Assembly (NCBI GenBank): GCA_947000775.1
Contig: CAMQGK010000341.1
Coordinates: 3,751,501 to 3,815,500 of the forward strand
DNA from: Pterois miles
Taxonomy: Eukaryota; Chordata; Actinopteri; Perciformes; Scorpaenidae
DNA: 64,000 bases
Direction: 5' to 3'
Below are positions 22,291 through 34,124 of this stretch, piece after piece (position 1 is the stretch's first letter; every line of letters begins with the position of its first letter). The translations under genes and the position numbers were made by a program. Below the pieces are notes generated by a model. It ran no database searches, had not been told where the DNA came from, and saw nothing but the letters and a program-made list of their open reading frames with translations.

Positions 22291-23917
22291 AGCTCTACAT
22301 TGAGTCATTTTTAAATTGTCTTTATAAGATCAGAAAAAGCCACCACAGAAAAGATGTTAAGTCTTTCTCAAGGAGCTTCATTCTGTCAGAAAGTTCCTGT
22401 ATTGAAACAGCTCTGTAAAGCGGATTATGTGCAGTCTATTAAAAATAAGCAATAAACTTCTTATCGTCTTCATTAAACTTGTGGGATGATGCATCCCTAA
22501 ATATCCTTGAGCCTTCCATCAGTGTGAAGATACCAGACACTTGTAAGAAAAGCAAAATGTTTCTTACATTTATGAATTAATTTAATTAAAATTAAAATGT
22601 AATTATTAGTAACCATGATGCGGTCGTCAGCATTATGCAAACAATATAAATATTCTAAATCTAATCAGTGAGTAATCTGATCAGTCTGCAAATTTAAGTG
22701 AACTCCAAAATCAATCTACGTCTCTTTTATTTAATCCACCACACAATGTAATCTCTCTATAAATCATGAATAATCAACTTTCAGGCGGTCTCCGTCTGTC
22801 TTTATCTCTTGCTTTATTGATGGGTTGTCTCGTCTCCTGTTGGTCTTTGAAATCACAAGGAGGAACAGCTCCAGCTAACAGCGGCGCTATTATTTAGTCC
22901 AGATGAAACGTGGCATAAACTGTGAGGGATAAGGCATCTCTTTGTGCCTGGTGTCCAACGTGCATGATGTCAGTCTATTTTTGACTAATGCAGTCCTCGG
23001 CCTTTGTGGGACAGAGCACAATAATTGTTTTTTTTTTTTCTTCCTCTCTGTGAAGGATGGCGTGGTTGCCAAGATAACTCATGTTCCTTAAAGGGGGCTG
23101 AGCGTAAACATGTGCACACACCGTCTCCATCGCCATCAGTATAGTTTGTTCTAATGCAAAGAAGCAGCCTGTAAGAATGGCTGCACATGGCTGCGCTCAA
23201 CAAGTCAAACGATTCAAATCAGGCAGCTTGTTTGTTGGCTTGCCAAATGAAAACGAACAAATGAGTGATGATAAAGGGAAGATTATTTAAACCACTTGGC
23301 CTGCAGGTTTCCCAGTGTGAATCTCTACTGTCAGCAGCCGAGTGATGGCTCATTGTAACACAGCTGTAAACCCGGTGCTGGCACCATGGGCTTTTAAACA
23401 ACTCTGCCCTCTGACATTAAAAGTCACTGGGCTTCATTCATATCCCTGCACAAATATCCCGTCATATTTAAGAGGGCCCATTAAGGGCCACATTGAGAAT
23501 TCATGGGCCTTTCTCTCACTCCCCCCTTGTGTGATTTATCTGTGACGGCCATATTGCCGGGCCCTTTCAGAAGGAGTGGCTCCACTTTTTGTCTTAGAGG
23601 AGGCCCAAAAACAATGCGTTTCAGGCCCATTTCTCCGCCGGGGCCTCCTCTTTCAGGGGGCAGAGAGAGTCGGGGCCGGCCTAACATCTGTTTGTGTCCA
23701 GAGCCAGGCGGGCCCGGAGCTCAGCGTGCCTCGGCGGCCCCCTTCTCCTCTCCCTGGGGGTCTTTGTTCCCGATTTCATGCTATCAGAGCGGCAGCATGT
23801 TTTCCTGCGCAGAGCTGTCAGGGGCATAAAAGGCCCTGAGTGGGGTCACATCAAGAGGGATGGGCATGAAAAATTGGTAAAATGTATCACAAAGCCCACC
23901 CACTAGATGGTTGCCTA

Positions 23918-23931
23918 GCGCCCTGTGGTGG
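23918..23931 (-). promoter_or_regulatory. CTCF-core-like motif
   Basis: The reverse strand reads CCACCACAGGGCGC, 13 of 14 positions of CCASYAGRKGGCRS. Near chance expectation individually. Confidence 0.25.
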
Positions 23932-24009
23932 GGTGTCAAGACCCAGACCCTTCCTCCGCCCCCCTTCCCCTCCATACCTTCCTCTTTCCCCTTTCCTTGG
24001 CTGAATTAC

Positions 24010-24011
<2 letters not shown>

Positions 24012-24055
<44 letters not shown>

Positions 24056-24061
24056 CTCTCT
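24012..24061 (+). repeat. (CT)n microsatellite
   Basis: About 24 CT units with one G interruption near the end. Confidence 0.97.
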
Positions 24062-24469
24062 GGCGGACAAGCACATCATTTAGATGAAATGGTGCAAACA
24101 AATTAAAGGGTGGTGCTTCAAATGAATCAATGTTCTTTGTGTGTGAGGAGGTTTTGTGCCTCGCCAAGGTCTTCTCCTCCTCCCGGTGCACCCTGGAAGC
24201 AAGATGGCTGCTCACCTGCTGCCGGGCCTGAAAAAGCCGTCAGCTCTGGCTCAACTGTTGCTGCAGAGAAAAACATGTATTTTGATTAATCACAAATCAA
24301 TCTCATATTTTATCTGGTCAAAATGTACCTTAAAGGGAGAATTTTTAAGTATTTAATACGTATTTGAGACGTTACTAACTTGACTTTTGGATGTACTTTC
24401 TAATTACATATTTACAGTCTCATCAGTAGTTGTACAACAGACTACGACTTCCTTGACTTGCAAAATTAG

Positions 24470-25894
24470 TAGGGCTGTCAATCAATTAAATATTTATTTG
24501 TGAATTATTTGCATGATTGTCCATGATTAATTTTATCTGTTCAAAATGAACCATGAAGGGAGATTTGTCAAGTATTTAATACTCTAATCAACATGGGAGT
24601 GGACAAATATGCTGCTTTATGCAAATGTATGTATATATTTAGTATTGGAAATCAATTAACAGCACTAATCAATGGCAGATATTGTCCAGAAACCCTCCCA
24701 GGTTCTGACTTTAGCATCAACAATCTGCTCCAATCAGAACATGACAAACTGCAGCCCAACAGGCAACAACAGCTGTCAGTGTGTCAGAGTGCTGACTTGA
24801 CTAGGACTTGATCCAGACTGACTGGGACTATCAGAAAGTGGGCATGTCTGTAAAGGGGAGACTGGTGGGAATCCAGAGAACCCATTTACATTCACACATC
24901 TGGAGGTCAGAGGTCAAGGGACCCCTTTGGAAATGGTTGGACATGGTTGGTATCAGTGGGTTTCTAGTTTCATGTGAAGCCAGCAGGTCTGGCTCTCGGC
25001 AGAATCTGGATTCGTAGCTCCCCGGCTGCCACCAGAGGCCAACATCATACCTCTATAGTGAGCTTTCTTTTCCTCCACCTTTTTCTCCATTTTCTTCCTC
25101 ACACACCTTTTCATTGTTAAAAAAAATAAAATGTGAAATTACTACATATCTGCACCTCTTCTGACATCTATCCATCTATCGATGTTACGTTCTGACCCGA
25201 ACTCAGGCTGCTGTGATAAACGCAGCCATAGTGTGATGTTCATGGGCTGACACCAGAACAGACACCTTCACTCGACACCGTGAAAACTACAAACACAGGA
25301 AAATATTTTCCAAATACATTTTCAGCCCTTTCTCAAAGTCTCTTAAAGTCCGCTGACAATACTCCACCGCACGACAGCACAGTAGAAATACGGCAAAACC
25401 AACAAAATGTCCCCGCTGTTCCTTTAAAGGTAACTCAACAAGCATGTTACACACATAAGAGTGACGAACAGTTACCACGTTTGATCCAAATACAGAATCG
25501 TATCTTTCCAGAGCCGCGAAGCTGTGCGTTCCCTCTCATGTCCATGTTGTTTCTGTCCCATAATGCAACTCTGACCTCTGGTCATGTGACTCTCTTTGTG
25601 TTTAAATAAATGTTTAACCTTTTAATTCTTATTTATAACATTTCATTGTATTTTAATGACAATATGAACACCAGCATTTTAAATCTTTTTACACCACCAG
25701 AAGGTGACGCCTTGGGTAACCGCCTATATGGCCTATACCTAGAGCCGTCCCTGGATGCCAGTATCTTCACCCTAGTTTTAAAACTGAGCCCGCGACAACC
25801 TAAAAATCACAAGTTGCGTTTATGCGTTGAATATGATATTAGTGGCGTCAAAACGAATTTATACGTTATTATCACGTTAACTTTGACAGCCCTA
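24470..25894 (+). mobile_element. hAT-like TAGGGCTGTCAA element, copy 1, with internal insertion
   Basis: Starts TAGGGCTGTCAATCAATTAA and ends GTTAACTTTGACAGCCCTA, the inverted termini of this family. Family body runs 24540-24975 and resumes at about 25770 (AAAATCACAAGTTGCG, TTAGTGGCGTCAAAACG). The roughly 0.8 kb between, including a T/C-rich tract and TTTCAGCCCTTTCTCAAAG, is absent from other copies here and is an insertion of unknown identity. No convincing TSD. A 72-codon reading frame at 24593-24811 is shared with copies at 34335 and 47084. Confidence 0.7.
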
Positions 25895-26319
25895 TTTTTA
25901 ACAGTATATTCAGTGACTGGATCTTAGTCTAACTAACTATATGTGGTCTTGTTTGGTGGTCTCTCTTTAAAGGGTACAGAATTAGACTTTCATTAATTGT
26001 TATGTCCTGATCTCTATCGAACACCAGAGTAATGAACACGACAGCGCTGCTGTTTGACCATCACTAATCAGCAATCACTGATCGGGTTTTCAATATTCTG
26101 TAATTGACTCACTGTCTGTTTCTGCTAATTGATTCCCAGCTACAGCTTCGGTGGAATCGGTAGATTAAATGAGAGTGCAGTGTTTTCAGGTGCTTAGTAA
26201 GTGTTTATACTGCGTATCAATCGCTCTTCTGATGGCCGTGTTTCAATGTGATTGCTTTGCGGTTGGATGCGAGTTTGTTTCCTCATTAACGGGATAAATG
26301 CTCTTTTTAAGTCGGAGGC

Positions 26320-26560
26320 GTTAAAAAGAAAACATGAATGGCCGTCGCGCTGCTGGCCTTCGGATCACCACCCCCCTCCCACTTTTGGAAACACAACAAC
26401 CGCAGCTAACAACATTCAAATGAATGCCACATTAAGGTGGCTATTGAGCAATTTAAGCATGCATGGCCTTATTGAGAGGTTGAGAGAAGCCGGTGCGTTA
26501 AACAGTCTTGCAGACATCTGCCGCGGTTGGTTTCAAAAGTGCTGACTAAAAGTGGCAGGG
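26320..26560. promoter_or_regulatory. candidate conserved non-coding element
   Basis: Repeat-free block with features common in developmental enhancers (CATTCAAATGAATGCC, GCAATTTAAGCATGCATGG, CATTAAGGTGGC). By appearance only. Confidence 0.2.
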
Positions 26561-27184
26561 GGAGGGAGGTTTCTCCAGATTAAATCTCTCATTAGGTTTT
26601 CTTTGTACAGGTGGCAGTAATGTGTCAAGAGCCCGGCCTGAGACAATGTCCTCCTCTTATTGGGACTAATACGCCTCAGCAGAGCCCACCCTCCTTTTAC
26701 TGCCACTACTTTACACAGAGACACGCTCACAATGAAGCATCTGGTGGCCTTTTCCTGTGTGGAAGGCTTTTCCACGGCCATTGTGTTCATGTGTGAGGGA
26801 AAGAGATCAGGCGGCTTAGTACATTTCTGTGGTTCAACCTGTTTTGTTTAGTGCATTATTATGAATCTTTTACTTAAAATGTTTGTTTGATTTCAGAACA
26901 TTTGCGTCTGAGTATGAGTTTGGGTGGGTGGGCAGGGGCGTGCTTGTGCATCTGTGTGTGTGTGCTTGTGCATCTGTGTGTGTGTGTGAGAGTGTGTGTG
27001 CAACCCCCCAGTAGTGGGAGGTCACCAGGGTCAAAGTGATGAATTTTTATAGGCCTGTTCCCTGTGTTTCAGCCCTGTCCCTTTCTCTGCGCGCTGCACT
27101 GCCTCTCAAAGACAACCATGCAGGGCAATTTGTCCTGCGGGGCCCTGCAGAATGGGCCAGCAGAGAAGTTAAATACCAGGGGGG

Positions 27185-27185
<1 letters not shown>

Positions 27186-27219
<34 letters not shown>
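27186..27219 (+). repeat. (AC)n microsatellite
   Basis: 17 AC units followed by imperfect CACACTCACACT. Confidence 0.97.
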
Positions 27220-27225
<6 letters not shown>

Positions 27226-27740
27226 ACTCACACTAACACAAAACATACACATACATTCAGTTTCTCTCTCTCACACCCCTCCGTCCTGTTGTCCTGAATG
27301 ATTTGTGGCCTGTCCATTATCCATTGCGAGGGGACAAATGCTTTTGGCCGGTTTGTGAAGGTAAAGCCAGAATGGCAGCCCTCAATGCGTGCCATTGTTT
27401 TTAGAGAAGTTTCCCAGATGTTATAATGCACAAGATAAATAGGGCGCATTATCACTACCTTGCACGCCCTCCTACCTCTCCAAGCTCGTTTTTTTTTTTT
27501 TTGCGAGGGCGTGGCAGGTTAGGAGACCCCCTACGACGCACACACTGCCGTCAGACCTCGGTGTCAGCTCTCATACAGCAGTTCATGGGAAGGGGTGAGG
27601 GTTTGTGTGTGAGTTGGGGTGACGCAGGCCAGGTTTACAAGGGTCAACTGTTGACCAGCGGGTCACACACAGGCTAACTTTGTGGGTGATAATGTGTCCA
27701 CTCTAACCTCTCCTCCATGTTGAATCCCCACGCTGCTGCC

Positions 27741-27742
<2 letters not shown>

Positions 27743-27799
<57 letters not shown>
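27743..27799 (+). repeat. (TG)n microsatellite
   Basis: 28 uninterrupted TG units. Confidence 0.98.
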
Positions 27800-27800
<1 letters not shown>

Positions 27801-28556
27801 AATGATGAAGCCACAGTGTTTGGAGGCATTAAATTAGCCAGCCACCAGGAGAGAGGAGTGGATAACTCTGGCTTGTGTCCAGTCAGATCGGGTGGTGAGG
27901 GTCACAGCTGATTTACTGGCTTTTCTGCGTAATAGCTGGAAGGAAAGCAGGAGGCTGAGTTTGTTGTCGCCTTCTTCGGTTGCCCCCTTCTACCCGGCGT
28001 GGGCAGATGTCGCAATCATGCATGCGGGGAACGGCGTGATGAACGGTGGCGAACGGAAGAAAAGTGATCGGAGTGCTAAGCAATTCGCGCTGAACCTGCC
28101 AGCCCCGCTGGCACACCTTAACTCAGCTGGCAGCACCGCGTTGCGTGGCAGCGAGAAAATAATGGCGCCTTCTGACAATGCCGCTGCCCCTGCTGACACA
28201 AAGGGGAGCCCCTGTCCCCTGCCTCTGGTAATGAAGAATGAATAGTTAGCTCATTGTCCACTCATCCTCTGTCTCTCTCCACACACTGTCTCATACTCTC
28301 TACCTAATTGAGGTTTAATCACTGAGTTCTCAATGCACTCAGTGGATTATTATATTGGTGAAATGACAGTTTAGTGTGAATCATTGCATGGGATTGGGGT
28401 GAGGGAGGAGCATAAAACCTGGAGGCGTCAGGAGTCCACTTAATATGTCACATATCTCTGCTACTTGTTCACACCTGTGATTGTAATTGTATTAAAAATA
28501 CAAACTTTACTGAAGAACCAGACTAACATTTCAACACTACTGTGTCTTCATCAGAG

Positions 28557-28595
28557 CGTATATATATATACGCTATATATACGCTATATATAGAT
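28557..28595. repeat. AT-rich palindromic tandem (ACGCTATATAT)
   Basis: TATATATATACGCTATATAT followed by ACGCTATATATAG: two to three 11-bp units able to fold on themselves. Confidence 0.7.
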
Positions 28596-28747
28596 ATGAA
28601 GTCAAACAGGATCCCAACTGTGGTTCATGGTTTAAAGGAATTGCCAAATGCCATAAATCGACCGATAGTGGATTTTTAAATGCTGATATGATAGCGAGAG
28701 TTTGGAGCAGGAAAAAGCTGGTAGCTGATGAACTGACTGATATCTAA

Positions 28748-29048
28748 GGGGGCAGCAGTAGCTCAGTCCGAAGGGACTTGGTTTAGGAGGCGGAGATCAC
28801 CGGTTCAAGTCCCCCATGGACCAAGACCAAATGGTTGCTGGAGAGGTGCCAGTTTACCTCTTGGGCACTGCCGAGGTGCCCCTGAGCAAGGCACCAAACC
28901 CCCAACTGCTCATGGCGCTTGTCAGGAGCAGCCCCCTCACTCTGACATCTCTCCATTGACGCATGTATATGTACTGTGTGAAATTAACAACAGAGTATAA
29001 AACTGAATTTCCCTACAGGGATTAATAAAGGTTCATCTTATCTTATCT
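28748..29048 (+). mobile_element. tRNA-derived SINE (+ copy)
   Basis: The head GGGGGCAGCAGTAGCTCAGT contains an A-box-like TAGCTCAGTCCG, and GGTTCAAGTCC (about 28802) matches the pol III B box. The tRNA-like part is followed by a tRNA-unrelated body (GAGGTGCCAGTTTACC, GGGCACTGCCGAGGTGCC) and an AATAAAGGTTCATCTTATC tail. Flanks TGATATCTAA (28738-28747) and TGATATATCTAA (29049-29060) look like a TSD differing by one TA. The same family is present in reverse at 35969. Confidence 0.85.
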
Positions 29049-29120
29049 TGATATATCTAATTTGTAAGAGAATATCCTGAAGTGTGTTTATTTACAATGT
29101 GCGATGGATGCGCTGTTCTG

Positions 29121-29440
29121 TGAAATGGACTTGCACTTATAAAGCACTTTTCTAGTCTTTTGACTACTCAAAGGTCTTTACACTACATGTCACATTCACA
29201 CATTCACACACATTCATACACTGACGGCAGAGGCTGCTAAGGTGCCAGCTTTGCTGATCAGGATCTGATCTAAATTCTCTAAATAATAATATTCATCTCA
29301 TTCACACATCGATGGCTGTGCCTTCTGGAGCAGTTTGGGGTTTAGTGTCTTGCTCAAGGACACATCGTCATGTGACCGGAGCAGCCGGGGATCGAACCAC
29401 CGACCCTCCAGTTGGTGGATGACATGCTCTACCCTCAATG
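29121..29440 (-). mobile_element. second tRNA-derived SINE family (minus strand)
   Basis: In reverse: GGGTAGAGCATGTCATCCAC, then GGTGGTTCGATCCCCGG containing a B box (GGTTCGATCC), then CCTTGAGCAAGACACTAAAC, and a tail with AAAGACTAGAAAAGTGCTTT and ATAAGTGCAAGTCCATTTC. This is a typical fish SINE layout. A 156-residue reading frame across it is not a gene. Confidence 0.75.
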
Positions 29441-29511
29441 CCAGCAGGGATCGGCTCCAGCCCCCCCGCAACCCCTCACGGGATAAGCGGTTGACGATGG
29501 ATGGATGGATG
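29441..29511 (+). mobile_element. V-SINE 3' tail remnant
   Basis: GGGATCGGCTCCAGCCCCCC, GGGATAAGCGGTTGACGATG and GATGGATGGATG form the 3' end of V-SINE/L2-type tails. It abuts the preceding SINE directly. Confidence 0.7.
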
Positions 29512-31411
29512 TTAAAGTGACAGTGAATCATTTCTTTTCCTCCCTGTCTGTATGTCTTATATTGTGGACAAAGAGCTGGTAGTGATGCATTACATTTTTG
29601 AGAGATAACTTTTTTGACTTTATGTATAGAGTCTCCCAAAACAGTGACGCATGTCCCCACACGACTGGTGGCGGCTGTGCATCCATCGGACACTATCAGA
29701 GCCCAGTTCCTCCGATAACTATATTTTGTAAAATCTCCTAAATGGCACTGATTAATCAGCCAAACCAATTAATCGTCTACCTCTAAAATATATTGTTTAA
29801 TATACTAAAAAAAGAGCTTGAATTAGGCAGATGAATCTGTAAAGACTCTTGAGTATCTAAAGCCTGACTTGTCTTATTCCTCTGTGCCGTAGAGCTCCAT
29901 TGTTGTACGAAAACTATTAAAAACACATCAATGAGCCACACCATAGCTCTGGCTGACATGTTCCTTCATTACCATGAACACACTGTAGTTTATCTCAATA
30001 CCACATTCACCATCCTGCTGCTGGAAATACTCACTAGAGTACCAGACGTGTTTTAATCTACTCCCTAACGAATGCACAATTTACTCCTGTTTAAATAACA
30101 TTTGCCAATAACCACAGTGCTCAGCTGTTTTATAACATTAGTTAGTTGTTTAGTTTTATGAAACCATATGTTCGTAACCTGTTTTTAAAGATTTTCGTCT
30201 TCTGTAGAAACCAGTGGTCTGAATGAAACAGAGAGACGGACGATCACATCAGCCTTTCTGTTCAGTTTTCCCTCCTTTTCATCTATGAACCAGCTTTAAG
30301 ACAAGAAACAAAAATCACCAGAGAAGGTTTTATTGTTTTTAAAATGCTGAATATTTAGTCTCAGTATAGTTTAATCGGTGGGCTCTTCCCCTTAGTCTGT
30401 CTCTTTTCTAAATGTTGACATGTAAAACCCCCCTGAGTGTGATATGCATTATCAGGGATGCCGCAGTGTTGTGTGTGGGTTTCTTAGTGTTTAAGTTGGG
30501 CACAGTGGCTCGCCTCCATCTGTTGGCAGCAGCAGAGACAGAAGGCCTGAATGTGTGTGTGTGTCTTTGGTCTGTGAAGTGGGACAGATTGCTTTAACCT
30601 CTCTTCTAAGGAGAGCAGCTGGAATAGAGAGCTCCTTTAAACAACCGTTTCCTCCTTCGACAGTCATGAGATTATCCTCCATTGATGCACAAAGGCAGCG
30701 CCTTCCTCGGCAACCCCTCGTCCCAGCCCCCCGGCCTCTGGCCCTCTACAAACACTCAGCGTTGACCTGTGACCCAAAATGCAGAGATGTGACGCAAAGT
30801 CACTGTGCAGGATCAGTAATGGAGCCCAGAGGAGTGAAGCCATCCTCAGTGTCCGCTGGACTACAGCGACAGTATTCTCCCATCGCTTGGTTTCCCCTCT
30901 CTCTCCCTCCCGTGACTAATTGTCGCGTATTAAATAAGGAGCCAATCGCAGCCAAGTGAATTGTGATAATATCATTTAGGCTGGTCAGTGAGAGCATGTC
31001 GATGTGTAATGTGCTCAGGAAGGAGCTTTGAAGGGAAAAGCACCTGGGTTCTGCTGGCAGCATGAAGGAGACATCACTGCACTGATCCGGTCCTAAGTGA
31101 CAGCATGGGATTCTCATTTTCCCCGTCTGGCTGAATCTTATGACGGAGCTGCTGGGATGAGGGTGTGTGTGCCGGATGAGGGGGATGTTTTTCACAAAGG
31201 ACGACAGTAGGGGAGCTGTGATCAATTGGATGCAATCAGCCGCCACCGACTGCACTGACACACGGATTGCTCGGTCAATGAGCTGACGAATGGATCAATC
31301 AGCCATATGTCCGCTATGTGTAAGTCCAGTCCAGGACGCTCAAAGTAGTGACCGCACCAGTGGTGGTGATCCTATTCATCTCGTCCAGTTAGAGTGGATG
31401 TAAAACACGTC

Positions 31412-32532
31412 TTAAAGGACCAGTGTGTAAAAATTAGGGTGATTTATTGGCAGAAATGGGATATGACATTAAAATTAGGGCTGTCAAAGATAATAATGCA
31501 TGAACCCAAATTAGTCTTTACACCACAAATTCATTTAACGCATTAACGCAATCAGATTTAAAACTAGAATGTTGATACTGGTATCATATGAAACTAGGAA
31601 ACAAGAGGAGTCCTTGGCACTGACATGTCACATCATATCATATCTGACATGTCACACGAGGTTAAATAATGCTACAAACTTGCGAGAATGCAAGGAAAAT
31701 CCTGTCATGTCCATTTTCAAAGGGGTCCCTTGACCTCTGACCTCCAGATGTGTGAATGTAAATGGGTTCCCTGGGTCCCCACCAGTCTCCCCTTTACAGA
31801 CATGCCCACTTTATGATAGTCCCAGTCAGTCTGGATCAAGTCATAGTCAAGTCAGCACTCTGACACACTGACAGCTGTTGTTGCCTGTTGGGCTGCAGTT
31901 TGCCATGTTCTGATTGGAGCAGATTTGCATTTGATGTACACAATATCGTCATCGTTTTGTGTTGTTAATTGATTTCTAATAATAAATATATGCATACATT
32001 TGCACAAAGCAGCATATTTGTCCACTCCCATGTTGATTAGAGTATTAAATACTTGACAAATCTCACTTTAAAGTACATTTTGAACAGATTAAAAAATATG
32101 ATTAATCATGAATAATCATTGACAATCGTGCGATTAAATATTTTAATCGACTGACAGCCCTAATTAAGTATGTTTTCTTTTGTGTATAATCCCCATAATA
32201 ATAAGAATCGTTTTGTTTTTGTTTGCTTAGAATGAGCCGTTTATATCTACATAGGGAGCGGATCTGTTTCTACAAACTTTTTCAGCTCAGGCTGGAGTTG
32301 ATAACATTACTCGCTCCCGTCACCGCCACTCTCTCTCTCTCGCTTCACTACTCACTTCCTACCTGTACTCACTCTGATCACTCTACTCTTAACAACAACA
32401 GGCTCTAGAGACATTTGAGTTTTCACCTCGGCCATCGTAGCTCTCCAAGGCTTCGTAGCTCTGTAGCTCGTTGGTTGTAAATGCCTCACCTCACCACTAG
32501 ATACCACCAGATCCTACACAGTACACTTTTAA
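31412..32532. mobile_element. TTAA-flanked element carrying a nested hAT
   Basis: The left end TTAAAGGACCAGTGTGTA and the right end CTACACAGTACACTTTTAA are approximate inverted repeats, each edged by TTAA. Excluding the hAT-like copy at 31476-32162 the element is about 0.43 kb without coding potential. This is a widespread fish intronic repeat type; assignment to a piggyBac-like group rests only on TTAA. Confidence 0.65.
31476..32162 (-). mobile_element. hAT-like TAGGGCTGTCAA element, copy 2 (nested)
   Basis: Termini TAGGGCTGTCAAAGATAATA and CGACTGACAGCCCTA. Flanks ATTAAAAT and ATTAAGTA share the first five bases, a partly decayed 8-bp duplication. The interior matches the other copies (CCTTGACCTCTGACC, GGTCCCCACCAGTCTCCCC, GACAGCTGTTGTTGCC) with a deletion where the shared ~72-codon frame would be. 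Confidence 0.85.
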
Positions 32533-33354
32533 GTACATCAGGTCTTCACCTTCTTTGTCCCTCTTGCGATGGGCCAAAAATCTGCAGCTGGAATCATTCG
32601 TTTCCCTGAAGCTAAGGTAGTTTAACTCACTCTGGGATGTAATTGTCCTGAGGAAAGACACTTTTCCCCACAAGAAAAGGCAGCATTAGCTAATTGTCTT
32701 TTTTTCTTAATTGAGTCTTCCTTGCAGTGACACTCTTGGCACAACTAATAGGCTAACATGAATACAAAACTTGTGGTTCAATTATCTCACAGAGAATGAT
32801 GTCATCCCTCTTCTCCAGGTAGAAACCTATATGCATGCTGATACCGCTGCCAAATGTAGAAGACATATTCATGTTTTTAGTGGTGACCGTGTTTTGATCC
32901 AAGCCCCGTGTACCGGATTATCAAAATCATTTGAACATGAATGAGGGGGTATTTCTGTCCATTGGAAGCTGGTGCTTATTGTGCCAGTAGGCAGTGTGAG
33001 CGCCTGGCCTCGGTATTAGCTGTGAAGTGGCCGGGGATTTCTGCTTGACTGACCTCAGACGGGGTCTCGTTTGGAGGTATTACAAGAACCCAATACTCGT
33101 TGAATCTAGAAACATCAGGGTCCATTTGAAAAAGATGTTTTTTAACATTTCAAACTCACAGCATTCACTACACTACACTCCAACAGTTTGTATCATATAT
33201 CTGAAATTATTAAAAGATTGCATTAAACAGAAAGTACACCACATGATCACATTTGGTCCTAATCAGAGATGACAAAAATTGTCTGTGGTTGTCTTTGCTA
33301 TTTGTGGCTACAATGACTTTTTGACAGGGAAAGTATCTCTTACCCTTCTCACTA

Positions 33355-33480
33355 GCTCCTTCTTTGGCCTATTCATTGCACAAAGCTGCTTAAGCGCACT
33401 TAAGCGCATTAGCATTTGGCTGCCAGGGGACCATATTGACCCTGCATTTGGATGGCCTAAATGAGTGAAAGATGGAGCGA
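33355..33480. promoter_or_regulatory. candidate regulatory block with doubled CACTTAAGCGCATT-type sites
   Basis: GCTTAAGCGCACTTAAGCGC then ATTAGCATTTGG: tandem NKX-like CACTTAA/TTAAGCG cores followed by ATTA, in repeat-free sequence. Function is inference. Confidence 0.25.
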
Positions 33481-34124
33481 TTTGTTAGGGCTTTAGAAAG
33501 CTGCTTTTGGGGAGCGGGGGTGAGCATGGAGGAATGGGGTTGAGGCATCGGTAGGGAGGAGGGGGGAGGCTGCAAAGTGTTGTCCCACTTTCTCTCAGGC
33601 CACGGTGTTTGTTCTAATCTGGTGTGCCGTTTCTTCGTGGCCGAAGCAGGACTGATTTGTGACATTTTAGTCTAAAGGGCCTTTTTCTGCTCGCTATATT
33701 GGCTTGACCCGATTATCTAATCTGTGCTTTGAATTTCAATCAGGTCACCCGGCCTCCGCCGTGTGGTATGGGAACCACTGGCTGAGGGATTACCTCATTC
33801 AACTGTCTTCAAACACAGATGGTCGAATGTTTAACTAATTGTTAAAAGAGTCCACAAAGGGGAATTTAACCATGCACACAGTCCGTGGGGTCAGTACATA
33901 GACCCAGATAAAGAGAGAAGATAGTGAGGTGGTAGTTTGTGGGACAGTTCTTTAAAAATCATTCAAATGCGGCGCAGTGTTGTGTTTACTGTATATAATA
34001 CAGTAGGCATGGTGCTGGGTACGAGGGCTGCAGTAGTAGTTTACTCTCAGAGTGTTATAAACATGATAATCTACTGTACAAAGTGTGTGCATGTGTTGAG
34101 CAACCTACAAAATGATGTTCCCAT

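Noticed and set aside
28748..28815. True tRNA gene (also at 36235-36302, 29385-29436 and 63385-63438)
   Set aside because: A and B boxes are present, but the sequences do not fold into a full cloverleaf by eye and continue into SINE bodies and tails.
29298..29768. 156-codon minus-strand ORF
   Set aside because: It runs through a tRNA-derived SINE and V-SINE tail; composition and context are those of repeats.
30800..31261. 153-codon minus-strand ORF
   Set aside because: No recognisable domain, no splice-site framing, and antisense to the inpp5a intron; its length is compatible with chance in GC-richer DNA.
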